Assembly: GCF_035961655.1 (NCBI RefSeq)
Contig: NZ_CP108393.1
Location: 4,545,001-4,609,000 of the forward strand
Reading direction: 5' to 3'
DNA length: 64,000 bases
From: Streptomyces sp. NBC_01317
Lineage (GTDB): Bacteria > Actinomycetota > Actinomycetes > Streptomycetales > Streptomycetaceae
Positions 28,020 through 36,903 of the stretch are shown here, piece by piece; positions within the stretch are counted from its first letter, which is position 1, and every line of letters begins with the position of its first letter. The position numbers were made by a program, and so were the translations under genes. The notes under the pieces were generated by a model, which made no database searches, had not been told where the DNA came from, and saw only the letters and a list, made by a program, of their open reading frames with translations.

Positions 28020-29153
28020 CTACGAGAGGGAGGCGACCGTCTCGCGGACCTTGGCGTTGATCTCGGCCGGGATCGGCGCGTAGCCGGCGCCCGAGAGCAG
28101 CTTCTGGCCCTCGTCGCTCGCCGTGTAGGTCAGGAAGGCCTTGACCGCGGGGAGCGTGGCGGCCTTGTTGCCCGTGTCGCAGGCGATCTCGTACGTGACC
28201 AGGACGATCGGGTAGGCACCCTCGGCCTTGGTGGCGTAGTCGAGTTCGAGCGCCAGGTCCTTGCCGGTGCCGGCGACCTTGGCGGCGGCGATGGCCTTCG
28301 ACGCGTTCTCCGAGGTGGCCTCGACGGGGGCGCTGGCGCCCGTGTCGATCTTCACCGTGGAGATGGACTGCGAGGTGGCGTACGAGAGCTCGAAGTAACC
28401 GATCGAGCCGTCGACCTGCTTGACCTGGGTGGCGACACCCGCGGAGCCGGACGCGGCCTGGCCACCGGGGGCCGGCCACTTCTTCTCGGGCTCGTACTTC
28501 CAGTCCGAGCTGGCCGTGGCGGCCAGGTACTTGCCGAGGTTCTGCGTGGTGCCGGAGTCCTCGGAGCGGTGGAACGGCTGGATCGCCTTGTTCGGGAGCT
28601 TCACGCCCGGGTTGAGCGCCTTGATGGCCGCGTCGTCCCAGTTCTTGATCTTCGTGTCGAAGATCTTGGCCAGCGTGGGGGCGTCGAGGACGAGGCTGTC
28701 CACACCCTCCAGGTGGAAGCCGATGGCGATCGGTCCGCCGACCATCGGCAGGGCGATGCCCTGGCCGCCGGTGCAGATCTTCTTGGAGTCGGTGACCTCT
28801 TCGGGCTTCAGCGGCGAGTCCGAACCGGCGAAGCCGACGGTGCCCTGGTTGAAGGCGACGATGCCCTCACCGGAGGAGGAGGACTTGTAGTTGACCTGGA
28901 TGTCCGGGCAGGCGGCCATGAAGCCCTTGACCCAGAGGTCCACGGCGTTCTTCTGCGCGCTCGAACCGGACGCGAGCAGCTGGCCCTTGGCGTCGCCGCA
29001 GACGGCGTTCGACGCGGCGGTGGTCTTCGCCGTCGGAGTGGCGGAGCCGTCGCTGTTGTCGTCCGATCCGCACGCCGTGAGAACCAGGGCGCCGGAGACG
29101 GCGAGGGCACCGAGCGCGGTGGCGCGCAGCCCGTTCTTGCGCAAAAGCTTCAC
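28020..29153 (-). CDS. pstS: Phosphate-binding lipoprotein PstS
   Basis: A 377-residue lipoprotein that captures phosphate for PstCAB. The signal ends in the lipobox VLTAC (Cys28). Phosphate-binding loops are seen in LLASGSSAQKNAVDLW, SSSSGEGIVAFNQGTV and HRSEDSGTTQNLGKYL. GTG 29153 follows GGAAGGAA at correct distance; the frame runs further upstream through the promoter. A PHO box of 11-bp direct repeats lies 117-160 nt before the start, so PhoR-PhoP control under phosphate limitation is expected. Confidence 0.96.
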   Translation of the reverse strand: MKLLRKNGLRATALGALAVSGALVLTACGSDDNSDGSATPTAKTTAASNAVCGDAKGQLLASGSSAQKNAVDLWVKGFMAACPDIQVNYKSSSSGEGIVAFNQGTVGFAGSDSPLKPEEVTDSKKICTGGQGIALPMVGGPIAIGFHLEGVDSLVLDAPTLAKIFDTKIKNWDDAAIKALNPGVKLPNKAIQPFHRSEDSGTTQNLGKYLAATASSDWKYEPEKKWPAPGGQAASGSAGVATQVKQVDGSIGYFELSYATSQSISTVKIDTGASAPVEATSENASKAIAAAKVAGTGKDLALELDYATKAEGAYPIVLVTYEIACDTGNKAATLPAVKAFLTYTASDEGQKLLSGAGYAPIPAEINAKVRETVASLS

Positions 29154-29269
29154 TTCGGGTGATTCCTTCCAAGAGCCGCCGGCCCGATGGTTGTGTGACG
29201 GCGGCGTGCGTCGGGGTGGTTGGTGGTGCGGCGCTGGGCCGGTCACCGTGTAAGGCCGAAAGTAGGCAG

Positions 29270-29313
29270 AACAGGTGAAGCCGCCGACGGGGGAGGGTGA
29301 ACGGAAGGTGAAC
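29270..29313 (-). promoter_or_regulatory. PHO box (PhoP-binding direct repeats) upstream of pstS
   Basis: Four contiguous 11-nt units read on the minus strand: GTTCACCTTCC (29313-29303), GTTCACCCTCC (29302-29292), a degenerate CCCGTCGGCGG (29291-29281) and CTTCACCTGTT (29280-29270). Three of four match the Streptomyces PhoP direct-repeat unit (GTTCACC-like plus four bases) and spacing is exact. Confidence 0.88.
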
Positions 29314-29421
29314 CATGGCGGGCGGCCTGGTGCGGGTGGCTTCACAGGGCGTGACGGCGTGCCCCCCGTACCCTCAGGAGACGGCTGGGACGGCCGTTCC
29401 GTACGCGCCCCCGCGCGCCCC

Positions 29422-29847
29422 TCAGATGAAGGCGTTCAGCAGCGCGTCCACCAGCAGCCGGTCCCGTGGCTGGGTCAGCCGCCCCCGGGCCGCCGCGGGG
29501 CTGAGCCAGAGGATGCGGTCGACCTCGTCGTTCGGCGCGAAAGCGCCCCCGGTGGCCTCGGCCGCCCAGTAGTCGACGCGCTTGGGGCGCCCGTTCACCA
29601 GGTAGCTGACCGTGCCGAGCCGCTCCCCGGGCGCGCAGTGGTGGCCCGTCTCCTCCAGGACCTCGCGCCGGGCCGCCGTCAGGGGCTCCTCGGCGTGCTT
29701 GAGCTTGCCCTTGGGGTGGGACCAGTCGTCGTACTTGGGGCGGTGGACCAGGCAGATCTCCGTACCGCCGTCGCCGTACGACGCCCGGCGCCAGAGCACA
29801 CAGCCCGCCGCGCGGATGAGGTCGTGCCGGCCGCCGTCGCTGCTCAT
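29422..29847 (-). CDS. NUDIX hydrolase
   Basis: A 141-residue NUDIX enzyme with the Nudix box GKLKHAEEPLTAARREVLEE followed by TG (about residues 47-68), which binds Mg2+ and cleaves nucleoside-diphosphate-linked compounds. CVLWRR near the N-terminus and HRPKYDDWSHPKGK resemble actinobacterial MutT1-like proteins and diadenosine or inositol polyphosphate hydrolases. Its start overlaps the CHAD gene stop (ATGA), placing it in the ppk-CHAD-NUDIX operon, so a substrate related to polyphosphate, inositol polyphosphates or nucleotide cleansing is plausible. Confidence 0.93.
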   Translation of the reverse strand: MSSDGGRHDLIRAAGCVLWRRASYGDGGTEICLVHRPKYDDWSHPKGKLKHAEEPLTAARREVLEETGHHCAPGERLGTVSYLVNGRPKRVDYWAAEATGGAFAPNDEVDRILWLSPAAARGRLTQPRDRLLVDALLNAFI

Positions 29848-30908
29848 ACCGCTGCCCCCGCTCCCTGCCACACCTGCTGGAAGGCGAAACGCGAGGCCTC
29901 GACCTCGTGGCGCTGGTCGGCGTGCAGGACGCCGAGGGCGTACGCCGTCGCGGGGGCGATACGGGGCGTGCGCGCCGCGTTCGCCGCTGCCGCCGCCGCC
30001 TCCGCCGCGTCGCGGTGCCGGTCCAGGGTCCGGCCGGCCGCGGCCAGCACCGGATCGGGGGCGCCGGCCGCGCACCACACCTCCTGGGCGTACCGGTGCA
30101 GCCGCAGCAGCTGGCGCACCTGGTGCCAGGGCGCGTCCTGCGCCTCGCCCTCGGACGCCGTCGCCAGCCCGTGCACCAGCGCCTCCGCGTTGTACGGGTG
30201 CGCCGCGCGCGCCAGCGGCAGCGCGGACACCGCGTCCAGCAGCTGCCGCTCGGTGACCTCGCCGGGCCCCGCGAGCACCTCGACGGCCGGGGCGGCGGCG
30301 AGCGGCGCGAGCGGCGCCTCGGACGCCAGGACGGCCACGGCGTCGGCCACCGCGTGGAAGCGCGAGGAGCCGAGCGCCTGGAGCGCCGCCGAGTGGGACC
30401 GGGTCCGCGCGAGCGTCAGCTGGCGCTCCAGCAGGGCGCCCGCGCGGGACGCCCCTACGGTGAGCGGCCCGGCCGCGCGGGCGGCGGGAACGGGGTCCGC
30501 GGTCCGTACGGCGGGCACGGCGGCCGCGCCCGAGAGCCGCCCCAGCGCCGTGAGGAGCCGGTGCAGCCGGGCCGTGCACGCGTGCTCCTGGGCGAGCGTG
30601 CCGGACAGCCAGGCCAGCTCCGTCCGCAGCTGGTCGGCCCAGGCCGGGTCGAGCAGCGGCCGGAACGTGTGCAGGCTGCCGCCGATCCGCCGGGCGGAAC
30701 CGCGCAGCGCCGCCGCCGCCTGTTCGGCGGCGGCGGTGTCCGAGCCGCTCTCGCTGTAGAGCCGCAGACTGCGCAGGAAATCACCCGCCCGGGTGTGGAG
30801 GTACCCGGCCAGGATCTCGCCCGCCGTCAGCCGGTCCGCGGCCCGGTCCGTGCCCCGTCCGGGGCTCAGGGCCGTGCCGGGCACGGTGTCGACTTCATGG
30901 TGCTGCAC
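29844..30908 (-). CDS. CHAD domain protein
   Basis: A 354-residue helical protein of the CHAD family (conserved histidine alpha-helical domain), which binds inorganic polyphosphate. Conserved basic and His residues occur in [47 protein letters not shown], and in the second half [20 protein letters not shown] 30908 lies inside the ppk gene end (14-nt overlap) and the stop overlaps the NUDIX start. Context with polyphosphate kinase strongly supports a polyphosphate-linked role; it may localise or protect polyP granules (inferred). Confidence 0.92.
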   Translation of the reverse strand: MQHHEVDTVPGTALSPGRGTDRAADRLTAGEILAGYLHTRAGDFLRSLRLYSESGSDTAAAEQAAAALRGSARRIGGSLHTFRPLLDPAWADQLRTELAWLSGTLAQEHACTARLHRLLTALGRLSGAAAVPAVRTADPVPAARAAGPLTVGASRAGALLERQLTLARTRSHSAALQALGSSRFHAVADAVAVLASEAPLAPLAAAPAVEVLAGPGEVTERQLLDAVSALPLARAAHPYNAEALVHGLATASEGEAQDAPWHQVRQLLRLHRYAQEVWCAAGAPDPVLAAAGRTLDRHRDAAEAAAAAANAARTPRIAPATAYALGVLHADQRHEVEASRFAFQQVWQGAGAAV

Positions 30909-33120
30909 GCCGGCGCCTCCGGGCGTCTATGAGCATTTCCTGTACGTGCCGCAACGGCTGGCCCTCGGCGTCCGTGGCGTGCCGGGTCCAGTTGCCGTCC
31001 GCGCCCAGGTGCCAGGAGGAGGTGGTGTCGGACATTCCGGTCTCCAGCAGCCGGGTGATGGACGCGCGGTGGGCCGGGTCGGTGACCCGTACCAGCGCTT
31101 CGATACGGCGGTCGAGGTTGCGGTGCATCATGTCCGCGCTGCCGAGCCAGACCTCGGGCTCGCCCCCGTTGCCGAAGGCGAAGACGCGGGAGTGCTCCAG
31201 GAACCGGCCCAGGATCGAGCGGACCCGGATGTTCTCGGAGAGCCCGGGGACGCCGGGGCGGATGGCACAGATGCCCCGCACCCAGACGTCGACCGGGACC
31301 CCGGCCTGGGACGCCCGGTAGCAGGCGTCGATGATCGCTTCGTCGACCAGCGAGTTGACCTTGATACGGACGTAGGCGGGGCGGCCGGCGCGGTGGTGCG
31401 CGGCCTCCTTGTTGATCCGGGTGACCAGCCCGTCGCGCAGGGACTTCGGGGCGACCAGCAGCCGCCGGTAGGTCTCCCTGCGGGAGTAGCCGGACAGCCG
31501 GTTGAAGAGGTCGGAGAGGTCCGCGCCGACCTGCGGGTCGGCCGTGAGCAGGCCGAGGTCCTCGTACAGCCGGGCCGTCTTCGGGTGGTAGTTGCCCGTG
31601 CCGACGTGGCTGTAGCGGCGCAGGGTCTCGCCCTCCTGGCGTACCACCAGGGAGAGCTTGCAGTGCGTCTTGAGCCCGACCAGGCCGTACACGACGTGGC
31701 AGCCGGCCTCTTCGAGCTTGCGCGCCCACTTGATGTTGGCCTGCTCGTCGAAGCGGGCCTTGATCTCGACGAGGACGAGGACCTGCTTGCCCGATTCGGC
31801 CGCGTCGATCAGGGCGTCGACTATCGGGGAGTCGCCGGAGGTCCGGTAGAGCGTCTGCTTGATGGCGAGGACGTCGGGGTCGGCCGCGGCCTGCTCCAGG
31901 AAGGCCTGGACGGACGTCGAGAACGAGTCGTACGGGTGGTGCAGCAGGACGTCGCGCTCGCGCAGGGCGGCGAAGATGTCCGGCGCGGACGCGGACTCCA
32001 CCTCGGCGAGGTCGCGGTGCGTGCCCGCGATGAACTTGGGGAACTTGAGCTCGGGCCGGTCCAGCGCCGAGATCCCGAAGAGCGCGGTCAGGTCCAGCGG
32101 TCCGGGCAGCGGGTAGACCTCGGAGTCCTGCACCTTCAGCTCACGGACGAGCAGGTCCATGACGTACGGGTCGATGGACTCCTCGACCTCCAGGCGCACC
32201 GGCGGCCCGAAGCGGCGCCGCATCAGCTCCTTCTCCAGCGCCTTGAGGAGGTTCTCGGCGTCGTCCTCCTCGACCTCCAGGTCCTCGTTGCGCGTGACCC
32301 GGAACATGTGGTGCGCCAGCACCTCCATCCCGGGGAACAGCTCCTCCAGGTGGGCGGCGATCACGTCCTCCAGCGGCACGTACCGCGAGGGCGAGGCCTC
32401 CAGGAAGCGGGCCAGCAGCGGCGGCACCTTGACCCGGGCGAAGTGGCGGTGGCCGCTGACCGGGTTCCGTACGACCACGGCCAGGTTCAGCGACAGTCCT
32501 GAGATGTACGGGAAGGGGTGGGCCGGGTCCACGGCGAGCGGCGTGAGGACCGGGAAGATCTGCTGGCGGAAGAGCGTGAAGAGGCGCGCCTGCTCCTTCT
32601 CGGTCAGCTCGGGCCAGCGGATGACGTGGATGCCCTCGTCGGCGAGGGCCGGGGCTATGTCCTGCTGGTAGCAGGCGGCGTGCCGGGCCATCAGCTCGCG
32701 GGAGCGGGTCCAGATCAGGTCGAGCACTTCGCGCGGCTGGAGGCCGGACGCGGAGCGGGTGGCGACGCCGGTGGCGATGCGCCGTTTCAGCCCGGCGACC
32801 CTCACCATGAAGAACTCGTCCAGGTTCGACGCGAAAATGGCGAGGAAATTAGCCCGTTCGAGGAGCGGGGTCGCCGGATCCTCGGCGAGCTCCAGGACCC
32901 GTTCGTTGAAGGCCAGCCAGCTGCGCTCACGGTCGAGGAACCGGCCCTGGGGGAGTTCCGCGCCGTCGTGATCGCTGTCTTCCTCGTACGCGTCGAGATC
33001 CGCGTCGAGATCGGGCTCCAGATCGGACACGTTGGCGGCGACGGTGTGGGGCCGGTGGGCGGCTAGGAAGCCGACCGACGGCTGGTGGTGCTGGACCGGG
33101 ACCTCGGGCTGCTCGCTCAT
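30895..33120 (-). CDS. ppk: Polyphosphate kinase (RNA degradosome polyphosphate kinase)
   Basis: A 741-residue enzyme that reversibly makes inorganic polyphosphate from ATP. The PPK N, middle, C1 and C2 domains are all present: [20 protein letters not shown] at the start of the N domain, [18 protein letters not shown] in the middle domain, and the autophosphorylated His in [20 protein letters not shown] (C1). [20 protein letters not shown] and [15 protein letters not shown] mark C2. ATG 33120 is chosen since the extension upstream lacks family resemblance. First gene of ppk-CHAD-NUDIX. By order it equals SCO4145 (from memory), known to be PhoP-regulated; I did not find a clean PHO box in 33121-33260. 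Confidence 0.96.
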   Translation of the reverse strand: MSEQPEVPVQHHQPSVGFLAAHRPHTVAANVSDLEPDLDADLDAYEEDSDHDGAELPQGRFLDRERSWLAFNERVLELAEDPATPLLERANFLAIFASNLDEFFMVRVAGLKRRIATGVATRSASGLQPREVLDLIWTRSRELMARHAACYQQDIAPALADEGIHVIRWPELTEKEQARLFTLFRQQIFPVLTPLAVDPAHPFPYISGLSLNLAVVVRNPVSGHRHFARVKVPPLLARFLEASPSRYVPLEDVIAAHLEELFPGMEVLAHHMFRVTRNEDLEVEEDDAENLLKALEKELMRRRFGPPVRLEVEESIDPYVMDLLVRELKVQDSEVYPLPGPLDLTALFGISALDRPELKFPKFIAGTHRDLAEVESASAPDIFAALRERDVLLHHPYDSFSTSVQAFLEQAAADPDVLAIKQTLYRTSGDSPIVDALIDAAESGKQVLVLVEIKARFDEQANIKWARKLEEAGCHVVYGLVGLKTHCKLSLVVRQEGETLRRYSHVGTGNYHPKTARLYEDLGLLTADPQVGADLSDLFNRLSGYSRRETYRRLLVAPKSLRDGLVTRINKEAAHHRAGRPAYVRIKVNSLVDEAIIDACYRASQAGVPVDVWVRGICAIRPGVPGLSENIRVRSILGRFLEHSRVFAFGNGGEPEVWLGSADMMHRNLDRRIEALVRVTDPAHRASITRLLETGMSDTTSSWHLGADGNWTRHATDAEGQPLRHVQEMLIDARRRRRAAP

Positions 33121-33307
33121 GTCCCCATTCTTCCGCGCGGAAGGGGTGACGGGCGCGTCGGAGAGCGCGGGGGCGAGGCGGAACCTGCCGTTCGGCGTGG
33201 GGGGCACAGCGGGCTGCATTGGGAGAGCGTCGCAAGCACGTCTGAATGGGCGGTAACGGCGACATGACGTGCAGGGAAGCGGGACAGGGCTCCCCGGGGG
33301 CGGCGGG

Positions 33308-33367
33308 CGCTCCCCGGGGAGCGTTTTCCGGTGCTCTCCGGTGCTCTCCGGTGCTCTCTGGTGCTCC
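33308..33367. repeat. 16-bp perfect palindrome followed by tandem 10-bp repeats
   Basis: CGCTCCCCGGGGAGCG (33308-33323), then TTTT, then CCGGTGCTCT three times (33328-33357) and a fourth degenerate copy CTGGTGCTCC (33358-33367). It lies between the divergently placed ppk start and the end of the ABC permease gene (33121-33392, no gene in between). It may terminate the ABC operon, or it may simply be an unstable microsatellite. Confidence 0.8.
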
Positions 33368-33392
33368 TGGGGCGGGTGTGGTCAGGCGCCGG

Positions 33393-34358
33393 TCAGGCGT
33401 GGAGGCGGCGCAGGACGCGGAACGCCAGGAAGGCGGCCACCGCCGCGACGGCGAGGACGATTCCGGTTTCTACCAGCTGGAGGGGCCAGAGGTGGGAAGC
33501 GGGGTGGTAATCGACGAAGTTGACGGCGCCTTCCGGCCGCTCCTCGCACGGGGAGACCCGCCGGCCGTAGCTGAAGCACTCCTCCCGGGTGATCCGCTCA
33601 CCGGACGCCGTGATGACGCCCTCCCGCACCACCCAGTCGTCGGCCGCCCGCCGGATGGGGGTGGTGTCGGTGAGGACCGGCCACAGGTAGGGGCGCAGCC
33701 ATTCGTGGAGGACCAGCACGACCGTGCCGACGGCGAGCGCGGTGGCGGACATCGCGACGACGGTCCGCCGTACCAGCAGCCCGATGACGGCGCCGAGCGC
33801 GACGGCCAGTACGGCGTACGCGAGGGCGGCGGGACCGACGCCGATGTCGCGGTACGAGCTGTACCAGAAGTCCCCGTAGTGGTCGTCGGGACCGGTCGCC
33901 ACGGCCCAGCGGTGGAGACCCAGGAGTACGGAGACGCCGGCCACCGTGCACGCCAGCGGTACGGCCAGCTTCGAGACGAGCCACCGGGTGGGGGTGACGG
34001 ACTGGCTCCAGGCCAGTTTGTACGTGCCCGACTCCAGCTCCCGGGCGATCACCGGGCCCGCGACGAAGGCGCCGACGACCCCGGGCAGGACGAGCAGGAA
34101 CATCCGCAGGTAGGTGAGCCAGCGCTGGAAGACGAGTTCCGCGTCCAGGTACGTACGGACCGTGTCGTCGCACCGGATCGATCTGATGTCGACCGGGCAG
34201 CCGGTGGCCGCGAAGGCATCGGCGACGCTCGCGGCGTGGAGCCGCTGGTAGAGCAGCCAGGCGACGGCCAGGACCAGGAGTCCCGCCCCCGCCCACAGGG
34301 CCCGGCGGTGCAGTCGGGCCGCGACCCACAGGGGACCGCGCGGTGCGAGCGTACTCAC
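33393..34358 (-). CDS. ABC transporter permease (ABC-2-like membrane protein)
   Basis: A 321-residue membrane protein with about six helices (near 21-38, 88-112, 143-165, 185-205, 215-232 and 292-312). The VIARELESGTYKLAWSQSVT segment after helix 2 is typical of ABC-2-type permeases in GntR-ABC operons. GTG 34358 overlaps the ATPase stop (GTGA). The extracellular loop between helices 5 and 6 carries two Cys (REECFSYGRRVSPCEE), likely a disulphide. Substrate unknown. Confidence 0.88.
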   Translation of the reverse strand: MSTLAPRGPLWVAARLHRRALWAGAGLLVLAVAWLLYQRLHAASVADAFAATGCPVDIRSIRCDDTVRTYLDAELVFQRWLTYLRMFLLVLPGVVGAFVAGPVIARELESGTYKLAWSQSVTPTRWLVSKLAVPLACTVAGVSVLLGLHRWAVATGPDDHYGDFWYSSYRDIGVGPAALAYAVLAVALGAVIGLLVRRTVVAMSATALAVGTVVLVLHEWLRPYLWPVLTDTTPIRRAADDWVVREGVITASGERITREECFSYGRRVSPCEERPEGAVNFVDYHPASHLWPLQLVETGIVLAVAAVAAFLAFRVLRRLHA

Positions 34359-35269
34359 GCCGCCACCTCCGTACGGATCGGTGCTTCCGCGCTCGGGGTC
34401 AGCAGGGCCGGCGCCTGAGGGGAGCGCAGGTGGGCGAGGAGCAGCTCCTCCAGGGACGGGACGTGGGTGTCCCACGCGGTGTCCACGGGGCCGTCCGGCC
34501 TGATCAGGGCGGTGAGGCCGCGTCCTGTCGTGCGGGACTCGACCACGGTGTGCGGGGCCAGGTCCCGGGCGGGGCCCGTGACCATGGTGTGCGCGTTCAG
34601 GATGTCCTCGATCTCGCCGCCGAGCCGGATCCGGCCGCCGTCGACCAGCAGCAGGTAGTCGCAGGCGTCCTCCAGCTCCGTGAGGATGTGGGAGGAGATC
34701 AGCACGGTCGTGCCGTGGGTCGCCGCGCTGCCCAGCAGCGCGCCCATCAGCTGGTGGCGGGCGAGCGGGTCGAGATCGGCCATCGGCTCGTCCAGGAGCA
34801 GCAGGTCGGGGCGTTTGCCCAGGGCGAGCGCGAGGGCGACCCGGGTGCGCTGGCCGCCGGAGAGGGTACGGACACGCAGACCGTGGTCCAGGCCGCCGCT
34901 CTCGACGATCCGCTCGGCGGCTTCCTGGTCCCAGCGCTCCGGGTTGAGCTCCCGGCCCAGGCGCAGGCTCTGGCCGATGGTCAGCTGCGGGTAGAGGGGT
35001 TTGTCCTGGGCGACGTACGCGAGGCGCGGGCGGGCGGTCGCCGGGTCGGTGCCGAGGACGCGGAGCCCGCCCTCGGTGGGGGCGAGCAGTCCGGCCGCCG
35101 CGGCGAGGAGCGTGGACTTTCCGGCGCCGTTGGGGCCGACGAGGGCGCAGACGCGGCCGGCGGGGAGCCGGAAGGAACAGCCCCGCAGCGCCCAGTGCCG
35201 TTTGCCGCGCCTCCCGAACCGTCCGTACGCCTTGCCGAGGTCCGCGACCTCTAGCGCTGTCACTGTCAT
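34355..35269 (-). CDS. ABC transporter ATP-binding protein
   Basis: A 304-residue ATPase: Walker A ALVGPNGAGKSTLLAAAAGL, signature TLSGGQRTRVALALALG, Walker B LLLLDEPMADLDP and H-loop TVLISSHILTELEDACDYLL. A C-terminal ~80-residue extension follows the domain, as in YtrB/CcmA-like exporters. ATG 35269 overlaps the GntR stop (ATGA) and its own stop overlaps the permease start, so three genes are tightly coupled. Likely exports an antibiotic, peptide or lipid intermediate; not determinable. Confidence 0.93.
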   Translation of the reverse strand: MTVTALEVADLGKAYGRFGRRGKRHWALRGCSFRLPAGRVCALVGPNGAGKSTLLAAAAGLLAPTEGGLRVLGTDPATARPRLAYVAQDKPLYPQLTIGQSLRLGRELNPERWDQEAAERIVESGGLDHGLRVRTLSGGQRTRVALALALGKRPDLLLLDEPMADLDPLARHQLMGALLGSAATHGTTVLISSHILTELEDACDYLLLVDGGRIRLGGEIEDILNAHTMVTGPARDLAPHTVVESRTTGRGLTALIRPDGPVDTAWDTHVPSLEELLLAHLRSPQAPALLTPSAEAPIRTEVAA

Positions 35270-35712
35270 GCGTCGTCCCCCTGGGTGTTCTCGTGTGCTT
35301 TCTGTGCGGTACGGGTGTCGTCCTGAGCGCCACCGCCCGCCGGGAAGGTCGTGTCCAGTACGGCGGTGACCAGCGCGGTCACGTCCTCCCTGTCCAGGCC
35401 CTCGACCCGGGCCCGGTCCGCCCACGCGGCCAGCTCCGCCCGCAGGGCGCTGTCGGCGCTGCCGCGGCCGAGGGTGCCCCGGACGAAGGTGCCGAGGCCG
35501 CGCCGCCCTTCGGCCAGCCCTTCGCGTTCCAGCTCGCGGTAGGCCTTGAGCACGGTGTTCGGATTGACGGCGGTGGCCTCCACCACCTCGCGGGCGGTGG
35601 GCAGTTTGTCGCCCGGTTCCAACAGGCCCAGGCGCAGGGCCTGTTTGGTCTGCTGGACGATCTGGAGGTACGTGGCCACCCCGCTCCTCCGGTCGATGCG
35701 GTACTCGATCAC
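35266..35712 (-). CDS. GntR family (YtrA-type) transcriptional regulator
   Basis: A 148-residue regulator with an N-terminal winged helix (YLQIVQQTKQALRLGLLEPG then DKLPTAREVVEATAVNPNTV, about 12-55) and a short helical C-terminal part without ligand domain, the YtrA subfamily plan. Start at GTG 35712, just inside an inverted repeat. It heads an operon with the ABC ATPase and permease; YtrA-type repressors commonly control such ABC operons and themselves. Confidence 0.92.
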   Translation of the reverse strand: MIEYRIDRRSGVATYLQIVQQTKQALRLGLLEPGDKLPTAREVVEATAVNPNTVLKAYRELEREGLAEGRRGLGTFVRGTLGRGSADSALRAELAAWADRARVEGLDREDVTALVTAVLDTTFPAGGGAQDDTRTAQKAHENTQGDDA

Positions 35713-35723
35713 CGCGAAACACC

Positions 35724-35747
35724 CTTTCACTAAGGAAGTGGTGAAAG
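35724..35747. promoter_or_regulatory. Inverted repeat, probable GntR/YtrA operator
   Basis: CTTTCAC (35724-35730) and GTGAAAG (35741-35747) form a perfect inverted repeat with a 10-nt spacer, 12 nt upstream of the GntR start codon. Position and symmetry fit an autoregulatory operator overlapping the promoter or leader. Confidence 0.65.
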
Positions 35748-35829
35748 TGTCGCGCGAAAGAGGGGACGGTGTCAATCACCGTCCCCTCAAGAGCCGTTCA
35801 GGAGCCCGCGCGGCCCGGACCCCGTCCGG

Positions 35830-36750
35830 TCAGGATTCCGTGCGGTACATCAGGTCCACCTCGTGCGTGACGAAGCCCAGCCGCTCGTACACCGTCACCG
35901 CCGCCGTGTTGTCCGCGTCCACGTACAGCATCGCCGTCGGCAGCCCCGCCGCCGCGAGGTGCCGCAGGCCGATCGCGGTCAGCGCCTTGCCGAGGCCGCC
36001 GCCCTGAGCGTCCGGCCTGATGCCGACCACGTACACCTCACCGAGGTGCTCCTCGTCGTGCACCTTCGTCCAGTGGAAACCGACCAGTTCGCCGTCCCGC
36101 TCGGCCAGGAAGAAGCCCTCCGGGTCGAACCACGGCTCCGCCTTCCGGTCGTCCAGGTCCCGCTGCGTCAGCCCGCCCTGCTCGGGGTGGTGGGCGAAAG
36201 CGGCCGAATTCACCGCGAGCCAGGCGGAGTCGTCCTGCCCCGGCACGAACGTCCGGACGCTCACCCCGGCGGGAAAGGCCGCCTCCGGGATGTCCAGAGG
36301 CTTCAACGGCCGCCGCAGCTGGCGCAGTTCACGGAAGAGGGACAAGCCGAGCACCTGGGCCAGATGCCGGGCGGCCGACTTGCCGCCGTGCGCCCACACC
36401 CGCAGCCGCTTGCCCGACGCCGCCAGCAGCGCCGTCCCCAGCGCCCGGCCGTGCCCCCGGCCCCGGCGCTCGGGGTGGACGACCAGCTCGGCGGCCGGCG
36501 CCTCGACCGGATCGGTGTCCTCCAGCTGCGCGTACCCGGTCAGTTCGTCGCCCACGGTGAGCAGGAAGTGCCGTACGCCCTCGCGGTGTCCCCCGCGCAA
36601 CTGGAGCCTGCCCTGCTCGGAGACGGCCTGTACGGCGTCCGAGGCGGCCGCCGCCGCGAGCAGGGCGAGGACATCCCCGGCCTGCTCCGGGGTGAGCGCG
36701 TCAAGGGTCTGGATCTGCCGGCCGGGCTCGCGGGCTGCTGCTTCACTCAT
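35830..36750 (-). CDS. mshD: Mycothiol synthase MshD
   Basis: A 306-residue double-GNAT enzyme that acetylates Cys-GlcN-Ins to complete mycothiol, the actinobacterial low-molecular-weight thiol. Both GNAT halves are visible: AELVVHPERRGRGHGRALGT (first acetyl-CoA site) and the catalytically important second half VGIRPDAQGGGLGKALTAIG with MLYVDADNTAAVTVYERLGF, ending VDLMYRTES. HWTKVHDEEHLGEVYVVGIR is MshD-specific. ATG 36750 chosen; the frame extends upstream without similarity. Monocistronic, divergent from the 5'-nucleotidase gene. Confidence 0.96.
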   Translation of the reverse strand: MSEAAAREPGRQIQTLDALTPEQAGDVLALLAAAAASDAVQAVSEQGRLQLRGGHREGVRHFLLTVGDELTGYAQLEDTDPVEAPAAELVVHPERRGRGHGRALGTALLAASGKRLRVWAHGGKSAARHLAQVLGLSLFRELRQLRRPLKPLDIPEAAFPAGVSVRTFVPGQDDSAWLAVNSAAFAHHPEQGGLTQRDLDDRKAEPWFDPEGFFLAERDGELVGFHWTKVHDEEHLGEVYVVGIRPDAQGGGLGKALTAIGLRHLAAAGLPTAMLYVDADNTAAVTVYERLGFVTHEVDLMYRTES

Positions 36751-36903
36751 GCGTCGAGGGTACGGCGAGGCCGCGCGACGCACCGGCACCCGCAGCCGCA
36801 ACCTGCTCGTAACCCCCGAGCCCTGTCGCGCTACGCGCGTAAATCGTAGGCTGCGCCTCGCAATCACCCACAGATTTCGCATGTTGTACTCACAAGGGGA
36901 GCG

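Noticed and set aside
36751..36903. PHO box between mshD and the 5'-nucleotidase gene
   Set aside because: I looked for GTTCACC-like 11-nt repeats on both strands and found none that line up.
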